From Cyclobacteriaceae bacterium (GTDB taxonomy: Bacteria; Bacteroidota; Bacteroidia; Cytophagales; Cyclobacteriaceae): 7,735 nucleotides of DNA. The notes under the pieces are model-generated. The model was not told the DNA's origin and ran no database searches. It was given only the letters and a program-made list of their open reading frames with translations. The position numbers and the translations under genes are program-made. This document shows, piece after piece, positions 1 through 7,029 of this stretch (position 1 is its first letter; the number at the start of each line of letters is the position of its first letter). Location of the stretch: positions 1 to 7,735 of the forward strand of contig JANQPK010000158.1 of NCBI GenBank assembly GCA_028289505.1, read 5' to 3'.

Positions 1-690
1 ATAAGGGTCAACACCGATAGCATAAAGATTGATTGGCCCATGACCATGGGTAGCTCAGTTCTGCTGTATTTTCTGGTGCGAGAGGGTTTACTCAAATCTT
101 TTGAAGGGGTATTATTCATAGGGCTACTGGTAAGTTATACCTTTTTTGTTATCCGAAAATCGCGTAAAGAGAATAGCCATACCCAAAAGTTGGATAATCA
201 AACAGCTGCAGAGCAGCAAAACACAAAACATTTAATCAAGGATATCGTTTTAATTATACTTGGTTGCGTTGGATTGTTTTACGGTTCCGATTGGTTCGTG
301 GAGGGCGGTAAAGGATTAGCGCAACTATTCGGAGTGGAGGAGAGAGTGGTAGGAATAACCGTGTTAGCACTGGGTACAAGTCTTCCCGAACTGGTAACCG
401 CATCCATTGCATCTTTCAAAGATCAGACAGACCTGGCAGTTGGTAACCTGATGGGTTCTAACATCTTTAATATTCTGTCCATCTTGGGTATAACCAGCAT
501 CATCAAGGAGATTGAGGTGAGCGATGTCATACTCAACACTGACATGATCTGGATGTTAGGTATCACACTGCTTATACTCCCTATGATGATCCATAAGCGA
601 GAAGTCGGTCGGTATGAGGGCTTCGTGCTGCTATTAATTTATGGATACTACACCTTTAAGGTTTTAAGTACTGGAACTAATGTTCTCTGA
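1..690 (+). CDS. Calcium/sodium antiporter (CaCA family), 5'-truncated by the window edge
   Basis: This is the C-terminal part of an inner-membrane cation antiporter of the CaCA family (YrbG-like), which exchanges Ca2+ or a similar cation for Na+ or H+. The frame is open to base 1, so the gene begins upstream. The ATG at 40 sits inside a transmembrane segment and is not the start. Visible are a hydrophobic helix pair, a charged loop of about 25 residues (roughly bases 160-235), and then the second alpha-repeat with GTSLPELVTASIA followed by NLMGSNIFN, the conserved ion-binding motifs of the family. Two more hydrophobic segments close the protein. About 229 residues are present. Family members usually have 310-360, so roughly the first third (first alpha-repeat) is missing because of the window. 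The next gene overlaps its end by 11 bases. The family is secure, but the transported ion cannot be read from the sequence. Confidence 0.92.
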   Translation: MRVNTDSIKIDWPMTMGSSVLLYFLVREGLLKSFEGVLFIGLLVSYTFFVIRKSRKENSHTQKLDNQTAAEQQNTKHLIKDIVLIILGCVGLFYGSDWFVEGGKGLAQLFGVEERVVGITVLALGTSLPELVTASIASFKDQTDLAVGNLMGSNIFNILSILGITSIIKEIEVSDVILNTDMIWMLGITLLILPMMIHKREVGRYEGFVLLLIYGYYTFKVLSTGTNVL

Positions 691-1108
691 AATACTAAAA
701 TACATATCTATATACCTGCTGAGCACCACTAAATTTGTTGCAGGGCCTTCTTTTGGCATAGCTACTGGAATGCCTACCTTCTGGACTATTGTTTTAAGCG
801 TGTTGGGCATGATGACCAGTGTATTGATCTTTACCGTGATTGGAGAGCGTACCGGCTACCCCTGGATCAAAAGATTGATCGGATACATCAAAAACAGGAA
901 AGGCTTGAACCAACGATTCTATTACATTTGGGACCGTTTTGGCATTTTTGGAGTCAGCTTCTTTACCCCTATATTCTTCACTCCCATCATCGGTACTATT
1001 TTGGCAAGTGCCATGGGCAGTCCTCGAGTGAAGATTATTATCTACATGTTCTTCAGTGCGGTTTTCTGGTCGATCACCCTCAGCAAGATCGTGCAGGTGA
1101 TCGTTTAG
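680..1108 (+). CDS. Small integral membrane protein, possibly small multidrug export (COG2426-like) or DedA-like
   Basis: This is a 142-residue, strongly hydrophobic protein of uncertain function. Hydrophobic stretches lie near residues 8-30, 33-55, 86-112 and 117-140, with a basic loop (IKRLIGYIKNRKG) at about 63-75. The proline- and glycine-rich part around residues 88-116 (RFGIFGVSFF, TPIIGT, ASAMGSPRVK) resembles the re-entrant segment of DedA/VTT proteins. The N-terminal layout (GIATGMPTFWTIVLSVLG) also recalls the putative small multidrug export family, COG2426. I cannot choose between the two by eye. The ATG at 680 lies inside the antiporter gene, giving an 11-base overlap in a different frame that suggests cotranscription and translational coupling. 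No Shine-Dalgarno sequence is visible. The last four bases overlap the oppositely oriented serine dehydratase gene. The membrane location is well supported, but the role is not known. Confidence 0.8.
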   Translation: MFSEILKYISIYLLSTTKFVAGPSFGIATGMPTFWTIVLSVLGMMTSVLIFTVIGERTGYPWIKRLIGYIKNRKGLNQRFYYIWDRFGIFGVSFFTPIFFTPIIGTILASAMGSPRVKIIIYMFFSAVFWSITLSKIVQVIV

Positions 1109-2004
1109 TCTGCTTTTGGGGTAATATCTATATCTTTTATCAACACTTTACGGGCGATTCTCCTCCCAGTTGGAGTTGCCGCTAAACCTCCTTTTGCGGT
1201 CTCTTTGTATCGATCCTCCAAGCTTTGGCCTACTTCTCCCAGAGCGATAACACATTCATCAACCGGAATAATACCAGTTACTTGGGCTATAGCCATCTGT
1301 GCAGCACTGTAGGCTATGGTGGCGGCGCTGGCATTTCTCACAATACAGGGTACCTCTACCAAACCAGCCACAGGATCACAAACCAATCCCAACATGCATT
1401 GGATGGTTATGGCTACGGCGTTGAACACCTGATCAATTGAACCATGCATGGCATACACTATAGCACCAGCTCCCATAGCTGCCGCACTGCCGGTTTCCGC
1501 CTGACAGCCACCAACCGCACCAGCCAATGAGGCATTCTTTTCAATAATCAATCCAATTCCGGCGCTCACCAACAAGCACTCGAAAATCTTCTGATCATCC
1601 AGATCATGAATTTCCTGAAGGGTAACCAGGATACCAGGCAGTATACCCGAAGCCCCGGCAGTGGGGGCAGCCACAATCCGACCCATACAGGAGTTCACCT
1701 CCTTAGCAGCTAGAGATCTCGCTACCAGTTCTTGGAAATTCCGGGATAGCAAAGTAGTCTTATGGTGAAGTACTTTTTTGCCTGCATTTTCGACCATCCC
1801 AGATTCGGTGGCAAGATCATCTGTAAGCCCGGTATTCACCGCTTCCCTCATCACTTGGTAGGCCTGTCGCAGACCATCCCTGATTTGAACCTCTGTTGCC
1901 CCTTTTTGCTCTATTTCATAATCAAGAACTGGTTGGAAAAGCGCTAACTGCTCGGTTTCACAATGGGTTTTCCAGCTCTTGAAATCATTAAATAATAGAC
2001 TCAT
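1105..2004 (-). CDS. sdaAA: L-serine ammonia-lyase, iron-sulfur-dependent, alpha subunit
   Basis: The enzyme deaminates L-serine to pyruvate and ammonia in the cytoplasm using an oxygen-sensitive [4Fe-4S] cluster. The 299-residue protein matches the usual length of a separate alpha chain. Diagnostic motifs are CMGRIVAAPTAGASG (from residue 106), GGCQAETGSAAAMGAG (about 165-180) and CDPVAGLVEVPC (209-220). Cys167, Cys209 and Cys220 have the 42- and 11-residue spacing of the three cluster ligands described for the Legionella enzyme, so the site looks intact. The ATG at 2004 gives the expected N-terminus. Enzymes of this type need a beta domain, which is either fused or encoded by a separate gene. 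There is none here: hemE diverges on one side and an unrelated membrane gene converges on the other. A possible promoter box lies 22 bases upstream of the start. Confidence 0.95.
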   Translation of the reverse strand: MSLLFNDFKSWKTHCETEQLALFQPVLDYEIEQKGATEVQIRDGLRQAYQVMREAVNTGLTDDLATESGMVENAGKKVLHHKTTLLSRNFQELVARSLAAKEVNSCMGRIVAAPTAGASGILPGILVTLQEIHDLDDQKIFECLLVSAGIGLIIEKNASLAGAVGGCQAETGSAAAMGAGAIVYAMHGSIDQVFNAVAITIQCMLGLVCDPVAGLVEVPCIVRNASAATIAYSAAQMAIAQVTGIIPVDECVIALGEVGQSLEDRYKETAKGGLAATPTGRRIARKVLIKDIDITPKAD

Positions 2005-2025
2005 TATTATATCGAATTACTATAA

Positions 2026-2033
2026 TAAAGATA
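2026..2033 (-). promoter_or_regulatory. Possible -7 box of the serine dehydratase promoter
   Basis: On the minus strand this reads TATCTTTA, one mismatch from the Bacteroidota -7 consensus TAnnTTTG. It lies 22 bases before the sdaAA start, almost the same distance as the better-matched box of the aminotransferase gene. No TTG-type -33 element is found at 19-21 bases. The surrounding DNA is AT-rich, so a chance match is quite possible. Confidence 0.3.
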
Positions 2034-2102
2034 AGCAAATTTTCCTGCTTCTGTGGTTTCATTACGCATTGTGAAAGGCGGTTCCCATTCCCAAAAATCT
2101 GT

Positions 2103-2110
2103 TAACTTTG
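2103..2110 (+). promoter_or_regulatory. Bacteroidota -7 box in front of hemE
   Basis: TAACTTTG matches the consensus TAnnTTTG exactly and ends four bases before the hemE ATG at 2115. If it is used, transcription would begin at or very near the start codon, giving a leaderless mRNA. No good TTTG or TTG -33 element is seen 19-21 bases upstream, which lowers confidence. The 110-base gap between sdaAA and hemE must hold promoters for both divergent genes. Confidence 0.5.
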
Positions 2111-2114
2111 GCCA

Positions 2115-3140
2115 ATGCAACTAGAGAATAACTTGATCTTGCAGGCTGCAAGAGGTCAACAGGTACCGCGCATTCCAGTATGGCTGATGAGACAAGCGGG
2201 CCGAATCCTGCCAGAATATAGAGCTGTAAGAGAAAAGCTTAGTGGTTTTCTAGAATTAGTAAAAACCCCAGAATTGGCGGCAGAAGTCACAGTGCAACCA
2301 GTTGATGTCTTGAAGGTAGATGCTGCTATTATTTTCTCTGATATTTTGGTAATCCCTGAAGCTATGGGGCTTCCATATCAGATGATCGAGAAAAAGGGTC
2401 CTTACTTCCCCGAAACTATTGGGACCATCAAGCAGGTAGATCAATTGAAAGTAGCTGACCCAGAATCGGAACTGGGATATGTGTTGGATGCCATTAGGTT
2501 GGTCAAAAAGGAGCTTGACCGGAAGGTACCACTCATCGGGTTCGCCGGAGCCCCCTGGACGGTTTTCGCCTACATGGTGGAAGGCTCAGGTAGTAAGACA
2601 TTCTCCAAGGCCAGGCGAATGCTTTACCAGCACCCCGATTTGTCGCACGCGCTCCTGGAAAAAATTACCGCTAGCACCATTCGCTATCTTCAAGCGCAAA
2701 TTGATGCTGGGGCGGATTTGATACAGGTATTTGACTCCTGGGCCGGTATCCTGCCAAAGTCCCATTATCTTACTTACTCACTAGCTTACATAAGAAGGAT
2801 ATGCCAATCCATCGATCAGGTACCGATTACAGTGTTTGCCAAAGGAGCCTATTTTGCCTTACCGGAATTGGCTGATCTGCCCTGTGAAACCATAGGTCTG
2901 GATTGGCAAATGGATGTGGATAGCGCTCGCAAACTGACCCAGCCAAAAAAATCACTGCAAGGAAACTTGGACCCCTGCGTGCTATATGGATCATTTCAGG
3001 ATATTGCCAGACAAACAAACGAAATGATCGATAGATTCGGATCACAACAGTATATTGCCAATCTTGGCCATGGGGTTTATCCAGATACCAGCGTCGATGC
3101 CGTAAAGTGCTTCATCGATACCGTGAAGAATTACAGATAA
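2115..3140 (+). CDS. hemE: Uroporphyrinogen decarboxylase
   Basis: HemE removes the four acetate carboxyl groups of uroporphyrinogen III to give coproporphyrinogen III, a cytoplasmic step of heme synthesis. At 341 residues it has the normal length. The family signature PVWLMRQAGR is at 21-30. Residues equivalent to the human active-site set are present: Asp76 in FSDIL, Tyr153 in AGAPWTVFAYMVEG, Ser208 in FDSWAG and His319 in NLGHG. GLDW (261-264) and QGNLDP (282-287) are also conserved. The ATG at 2115 places the N-terminus just before the conserved ARG...P-VWLMRQAGR region, as in homologues, so this start is preferred. It is transcribed away from sdaAA and runs into the aminotransferase gene, with only 26 bases between the two stop codons. 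No other heme gene is in the window. Confidence 0.98.
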   Translation: MQLENNLILQAARGQQVPRIPVWLMRQAGRILPEYRAVREKLSGFLELVKTPELAAEVTVQPVDVLKVDAAIIFSDILVIPEAMGLPYQMIEKKGPYFPETIGTIKQVDQLKVADPESELGYVLDAIRLVKKELDRKVPLIGFAGAPWTVFAYMVEGSGSKTFSKARRMLYQHPDLSHALLEKITASTIRYLQAQIDAGADLIQVFDSWAGILPKSHYLTYSLAYIRRICQSIDQVPITVFAKGAYFALPELADLPCETIGLDWQMDVDSARKLTQPKKSLQGNLDPCVLYGSFQDIARQTNEMIDRFGSQQYIANLGHGVYPDTSVDAVKCFIDTVKNYR

Positions 3141-3166
3141 GAAATAAGGAATAAATCCTTGGGTCC

Positions 3167-4384
3167 TTAGCTAAGTCTACTTAACACCTGCTTGATCCTG
3201 CTGATGGCTTCTCTTAAATTTTCTTCAGAGGCTGCATAGCTGATACGGACACATTTAGGTGCACCAAATGCGGCACCAGTGACTAGCGCTACCTGGGCTT
3301 CGTCCAAAATATACATGCACAAATCATCGGCATTTTCGATGTTTGTTTTACCATCGGACTTTCCAAAGTAGGCACTAACGTCAGGAAAGAAATAAAATGC
3401 TCCTTGTGGAAGGGGCGTGCGAATTCCTGGAATTTCCTTTAGTAGTTCCATTACTAAATCTCTACGCCTAAGGTACTCTCTGGTCATGGCATGTGTGGGT
3501 TCCAGATTATCGGTGAGCGCTGTTAATGCTGCTCTTTGAGCGATAGAACAATTGGCGGAAGTAATTTGACCTTGCATTTTGTTACATGCCTTGGCAATCC
3601 ATGCTGGAGCAGCTATGTAGCCTACCCGCCAGCCAGTCATGGCGTACCCCTTAGCAAACCCGTTTACGGTAACGGTCCTTTCATACATTTCAGGGAATGC
3701 GGCCAGACTTACGTGTTCACCGGTGTAGTTGATGTATTCGTAGATTTCATCGGCGATCACGTAAACATCAGGGTGTGCTGATAAAACCTTAACCATATCA
3801 GCCATTTCCTCCCTGGTAAACACACTTCCGGTAGGGTTGGAGGGAGAGGAGTAGATTACCACCTTAGTTTTGGGAGTAATAGCCGCTGCAAGCTGTTCAG
3901 CGGTGGCCTTGAAATCATTCTCAATGCTTCCCTCCAGGTATACAGGTACACCTTCCGCAAGTTGAACAATAGCGGCGTAGCTTACCCAGTAAGGTGAATA
4001 TACAATTACTTCATCACCTGGGTCAACCAAGCTGAACATAGCATTGGCGATGGATTGTTTTGCACCATTTGATACTACAATCTGATCTGGGGTATAGCTA
4101 ATATGGTTATCCCGTTCAAGCTTTTGGCAGATGGCTTGCCTGAGGTCAAGATATCCATTTACCGGAGGGTAACTAAAATATTTTCCTTCATCAATAGCGC
4201 GTTTTGCACCTTCACAAATATGCGCGGGTGTCTTGAAATCTGGCTCTCCCAGGCTTAAGGCGATAACCTCAATACCTTGGGCACGATATTCTCTGGCTTT
4301 TGCAGCCATAGCCAGTGTTGCTGATTCTGCAAGGTTGCTGATCCTTTGAGAAATCTGATCGATGGGGGCTACAGGGTGGCTCAT
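3167..4384 (-). CDS. Class I pyridoxal-phosphate aminotransferase (aspartate aminotransferase type)
   Basis: This cytoplasmic PLP enzyme probably interconverts aspartate and 2-oxoglutarate with oxaloacetate and glutamate. In the 405-residue protein, the PLP lysine is Lys245 in FAKGYAMTGWRVGY. Other cofactor or substrate residues are Trp133 (YSPYWVSY), Asn183 (SPSNPTG), Asp212 and Tyr215 (ADEIYEY), Arg253, and the carboxylate-binding Arg380 (CVRISY). SLGEPDF near residue 45 is typical of the Ib (Thermus-like) subgroup. An open frame extends to a TTG at 4408, but that TTG is part of a promoter box (4406-4413). The ATG at 4384, 21 bases downstream of the box, is therefore the likely start. Some subgroup members act on prephenate or aromatic acids, so the exact substrate is inferred. 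It is downstream of recR on the same strand but has its own promoter. Confidence 0.93.
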   Translation of the reverse strand: MSHPVAPIDQISQRISNLAESATLAMAAKAREYRAQGIEVIALSLGEPDFKTPAHICEGAKRAIDEGKYFSYPPVNGYLDLRQAICQKLERDNHISYTPDQIVVSNGAKQSIANAMFSLVDPGDEVIVYSPYWVSYAAIVQLAEGVPVYLEGSIENDFKATAEQLAAAITPKTKVVIYSSPSNPTGSVFTREEMADMVKVLSAHPDVYVIADEIYEYINYTGEHVSLAAFPEMYERTVTVNGFAKGYAMTGWRVGYIAAPAWIAKACNKMQGQITSANCSIAQRAALTALTDNLEPTHAMTREYLRRRDLVMELLKEIPGIRTPLPQGAFYFFPDVSAYFGKSDGKTNIENADDLCMYILDEAQVALVTGAAFGAPKCVRISYAASEENLREAISRIKQVLSRLS

Positions 4385-4405
4385 TACGTTGGAATTTTTC
4401 AGCGG

Positions 4406-4438
4406 CAAAAGTAACCATAAACCATGGCAGATACCAAT
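4406..4438 (-). promoter_or_regulatory. Bacteroidota-type promoter of the aminotransferase gene
   Basis: On the minus strand ATTG (4438-4435) is followed after 21 bases by TACTTTTG (4413-4406), an exact TAnnTTTG -7 box. The spacing fits the -33/-7 architecture described for the phylum's main sigma factor. Transcription would start around 4395-4402, leaving a leader of roughly 10-20 bases before the ATG at 4384. The promoter lies in the 65-base gap after recR, so the aminotransferase can be expressed independently of clpS-recR. Confidence 0.7.
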
Positions 4439-4449
4439 ATTGCTAACAG

Positions 4450-5067
4450 TTAATGCTCACTTTCATAGTTTCGTCTACGCAAGATGCTATTCCCCAAGGT
4501 GATCTCATCAGCATATTCCAATTCTCCGCCAATAGGCACCCCTCTGGCAATACTACTAATCTTGAGGTTATAGGGTTGTAGTTTTTTTGTAAGATAAAAC
4601 GCGGTAGTGTCACCTTCCATAGTGGGGCTCAGGGCTAAAATAATTTCTTCTATTGGAAATTCAGCTTGAGCTACCCGATTTACCAAGGAGCTAATATTAA
4701 GGTCGTCTGGTCCTACTCCATCAATCGGTGATATAATGCCGCCCAGCACGTGATAGCTTCCATGATATTGGCCGGTATTTTCTATAGCCAGTACATCTGG
4801 GAGATCTTCCACTACACAAATAATATTATGGCTACGTCTGGGATTTGAACAAATAGCGCATAGTGGTCCATCCGAGATGTTGTGACATCGCTGGCAGTAT
4901 TTTATATTTTTTCTGAGACTGGATATACTGGAGGCTAGTGACTCACTAACTGAGACGTCATTTTTTAAAAGGTGTAGCACTAAACGTAACGCGGTTTTCT
5001 TTCCGATACCCGGTAGCTTAGATATTTCCTCAACCGCATGCTCAATTAGGCGAGAAGGGAATTGCAT
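4450..5067 (-). CDS. recR: Recombination mediator protein RecR
   Basis: RecR works with RecO (and RecF) to load RecA on gapped or SSB-coated single-stranded DNA during recombinational repair. The 205-residue protein has the full family layout: an N-terminal helix-hairpin-helix (KLPGIGKKTALRL, about 17-29), a four-cysteine zinc finger (Cys58, Cys61, Cys70, Cys73), a Toprim domain starting at CVVEDLPDVLAIE (about 84-96), and the conserved C-terminal segment ARGVPIGGELEYADEITLG (164-182). Length and motifs are complete, so it should be functional. It follows clpS by 24 bases on the same strand with no promoter or terminator visible between them, suggesting one transcript. The common neighbour dnaX is not in the window. 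Confidence 0.98.
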   Translation of the reverse strand: MQFPSRLIEHAVEEISKLPGIGKKTALRLVLHLLKNDVSVSESLASSISSLRKNIKYCQRCHNISDGPLCAICSNPRRSHNIICVVEDLPDVLAIENTGQYHGSYHVLGGIISPIDGVGPDDLNISSLVNRVAQAEFPIEEIILALSPTMEGDTTAFYLTKKLQPYNLKISSIARGVPIGGELEYADEITLGNSILRRRNYESEH

Positions 5068-5091
5068 GAATCGGACGGATTTAGTTCATTA

Positions 5092-5367
5092 TCATAGAAC
5101 CCTGGCATCGATACCCACATCGCAGATAGCTTCCTTCATGGGCTTTAGCTTTGAAAAAGGCCCTTTTTTGACAGAGCACTTACCACGGTGATGAATAATA
5201 AAAGTGCATTGCTCTGCTTGCTCCACCGTATGTCTGCAAACTCTGATTAAAGTTTCAGTTACATGCTCAAAGGTGTTGATATCATCATTGAATACCACCA
5301 AATCCTTTGGCTCGTCTTTCTTCTCTATGACCTCAAGTAGCGCTTCTTCTTGGAATTGGTATGACAT
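5092..5367 (-). CDS. clpS: ATP-dependent Clp protease adaptor ClpS
   Basis: ClpS is a small cytoplasmic adaptor that binds substrates with destabilising N-terminal residues and delivers them to ClpA or ClpC with ClpP (the bacterial N-degron pathway). The 91-residue protein has a flexible, acidic N-terminal extension (1-22) and then the ClpS core. The core carries VVFNDDINTFEHV (24-36), whose Asn-Asp-Asp binds the substrate alpha-amino group, and IIHHRGKCSVKKG (57-69), whose histidine completes the pocket. The gate residue that is Met in E. coli appears to be Phe33 here, by eye alignment. No clpA or clpC is adjacent. It is divergent from the symporter gene across a 98-base AT-rich gap and probably heads a clpS-recR transcript. 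Confidence 0.96.
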   Translation of the reverse strand: MSYQFQEEALLEVIEKKDEPKDLVVFNDDINTFEHVTETLIRVCRHTVEQAEQCTFIIHHRGKCSVKKGPFSKLKPMKEAICDVGIDARVL

Positions 5368-5465
5368 AGCTTTACTTCAGTGCGATGGTAAAAATAAAAA
5401 AAAATAGACATTTTTGACTTTTTAAGTGTCCCATTGTTGAATTTTTCTATCCTTAAATACTTTTC

Positions 5466-6932
5466 ATGAGCGCTTCCTTGGTTCTTTCTGTTATATCGGG
5501 ATATTTTCTGTTGCTCATTCTCATATCCTATTTTACTTCTCGCAATGCCGATAACAAGACGTTTTTTACAGCAAACAAGCAATCTCCGTGGTATCTGGTA
5601 GCTTTTGGTATGATAGGGGCATCACTTTCTGGTGTGACATTCATATCTGTTCCTGGTTGGGTCTTGGACAGCGAGTTTTCCTACATGCAAATGGTACTTG
5701 GATACTTAGTTGGCTACCTGGTAATTGCCGGGGTATTATTACCACTGTATTATCGACTTAACCTGACTTCAATTTACACCTATCTGGAAACCAGGTTTGG
5801 ATTCTGGTCATACAAGACGGGAGCCTTGTTTTTCTTGGTATCCAGAACAATCGGTGCTTCTTTCAGACTTTTTCTGGTGGCAGGAGTTCTTCAAATTGCC
5901 GTATTCGATGAATGGGGCATCCCTTTTGAATTCACAGTGTTAGCTACTATTGTATTAATCTACATTTACACTTTTAAAGGAGGTATCAAAACTATTGTGT
6001 GGACCGATACCTTGCAAACTTTATTTATGCTGTTGTCAGTAGTCATCAGTATAAACCTGGTGGCCGAAAGTCTAGATCTTGATTGGGGTGGTCTGATTCA
6101 AACTGTACAACAGAGTGATTACTCTCAGGTCTTTTTTTGGGACTTTAAAAGTGGCCAGAATTTCTTCAAGCAGTTCATCTCGGGGGCCTTTATCGCAATC
6201 GTAATGACCGGCCTGGATCAGGACATGATGCAAAAGAACCTGACCTGTAAAACCTTAAAAGAGTCTCAAAAAAATGTGATTTGGTTCAGTGTGGTGCTGA
6301 TCGGGGTAAATCTTTTGTTTCTCAGCTTAGGTGCACTGTTATACATCTATGCCGCTGAATATGGCATTCAATTGCCCGAAAGAACGGACGATCTTTATCC
6401 GATGTTGGCCCTGAAGCATTTCGATGTGCTGGCTGGCATTGTATTCTTACTGGGAATTACCGCCGCCGCTTACAGCAGTGCAGATTCAGCACTTACCGCG
6501 CTCACTACTTCTTTTTGTGTTGATTTTCTAAACTTTGAAAGGGAAGGGCATCCTGGTCAGAAAAAGATTAGAATGCTAGTGCATGTTGGGTTCTCTGTTT
6601 TGATATTCGCGGTAATTATCATCTTCAAGGCCATTAACAACTCCGCTGTGATAAGTGCGGTTTTCACTGCAGCTGGTTACACCTATGGACCATTACTGGG
6701 ACTTTACGCCTACGGATTGTTCACTAAGGGTACGGTCCGCGACAAGTTGGTTTTGCCACTATGTATCCTGGCACCGGTGTTATCTTACCTGATAGATGTG
6801 ATATGCAGTCGGCAAGGGTTCGAACTGGGTTTCTTCATCTTGATTGTGAATGGCTGTCTTACGTTCATAGGACTATTGTTGATTTCAGGTCCTCGAAGTT
6901 TCAATTCTGTCACGGTTAAAAAAGACCCCTAA
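5466..6932 (+). CDS. Sodium:solute symporter (SSS/SLC5 family), substrate unknown
   Basis: This 488-residue polytopic inner-membrane protein would use the sodium gradient to import a small solute. It has the LeuT-like fold expected of the family, with around 13 hydrophobic segments spread from residue 5 to the C-terminus. The best diagnostic is the stretch AAYSSADSALTALTTSF (334-350) in the expected TM8. Ala334, Ser337 and Ser338 correspond to the A-x-x-S-S sodium (Na2) ligands of vSGLT. The paired sodium-site helix near the N-terminus is GMIGASLSGVTFI (48-60). The substrate (sugar, acid, iodide-like anion or other) cannot be deduced, and no catabolic gene lies beside it to help. The ATG at 5466 includes the first helix, while the next ATG would remove it. 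Its end is 97 bases from the convergent alkyltransferase-like gene. Confidence 0.93.
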   Translation: MSASLVLSVISGYFLLLILISYFTSRNADNKTFFTANKQSPWYLVAFGMIGASLSGVTFISVPGWVLDSEFSYMQMVLGYLVGYLVIAGVLLPLYYRLNLTSIYTYLETRFGFWSYKTGALFFLVSRTIGASFRLFLVAGVLQIAVFDEWGIPFEFTVLATIVLIYIYTFKGGIKTIVWTDTLQTLFMLLSVVISINLVAESLDLDWGGLIQTVQQSDYSQVFFWDFKSGQNFFKQFISGAFIAIVMTGLDQDMMQKNLTCKTLKESQKNVIWFSVVLIGVNLLFLSLGALLYIYAAEYGIQLPERTDDLYPMLALKHFDVLAGIVFLLGITAAAYSSADSALTALTTSFCVDFLNFEREGHPGQKKIRMLVHVGFSVLIFAVIIIFKAINNSAVISAVFTAAGYTYGPLLGLYAYGLFTKGTVRDKLVLPLCILAPVLSYLIDVICSRQGFELGFFILIVNGCLTFIGLLLISGPRSFNSVTVKKDP

Positions 6933-7029
6933 ATGTGTGGGCACAACACGCCCAACCAAACCTCATCATCTAGTATTAGCAGAATAGGCTTGCGACTGCG
7001 TCCAGATTCCTGTGACCAGAAACCAGAGA

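Noticed and set aside
40..42. ATG at base 40 as the start of the antiporter gene
   Set aside because: The frame is open upstream to base 1, the upstream residues fit the family, and the first alpha-repeat would be missing. The gene is cut by the window edge rather than short.
3147..3175. AAGGA-ATAAA-TCCTT hairpin and the palindrome CTTAGCTAAG between hemE and the aminotransferase
   Set aside because: The five-pair hairpin lacks a T-run, and the palindrome includes the aminotransferase stop codon. Neither is convincing as a terminator or operator.
5434..5465. Promoter-like TTG-21-TACTTTTC just before the symporter ATG
   Set aside because: The -7 box has a mismatch at the conserved final G and abuts the ATG, so transcription would start inside the gene. 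The AT-rich gap makes chance matches likely.
5325..5582. Minus-strand open frame of 85 codons across the clpS-symporter gap
   Set aside because: It overlaps both the clpS start and the symporter N-terminus in other frames, and its basic, low-complexity product has no family likeness.
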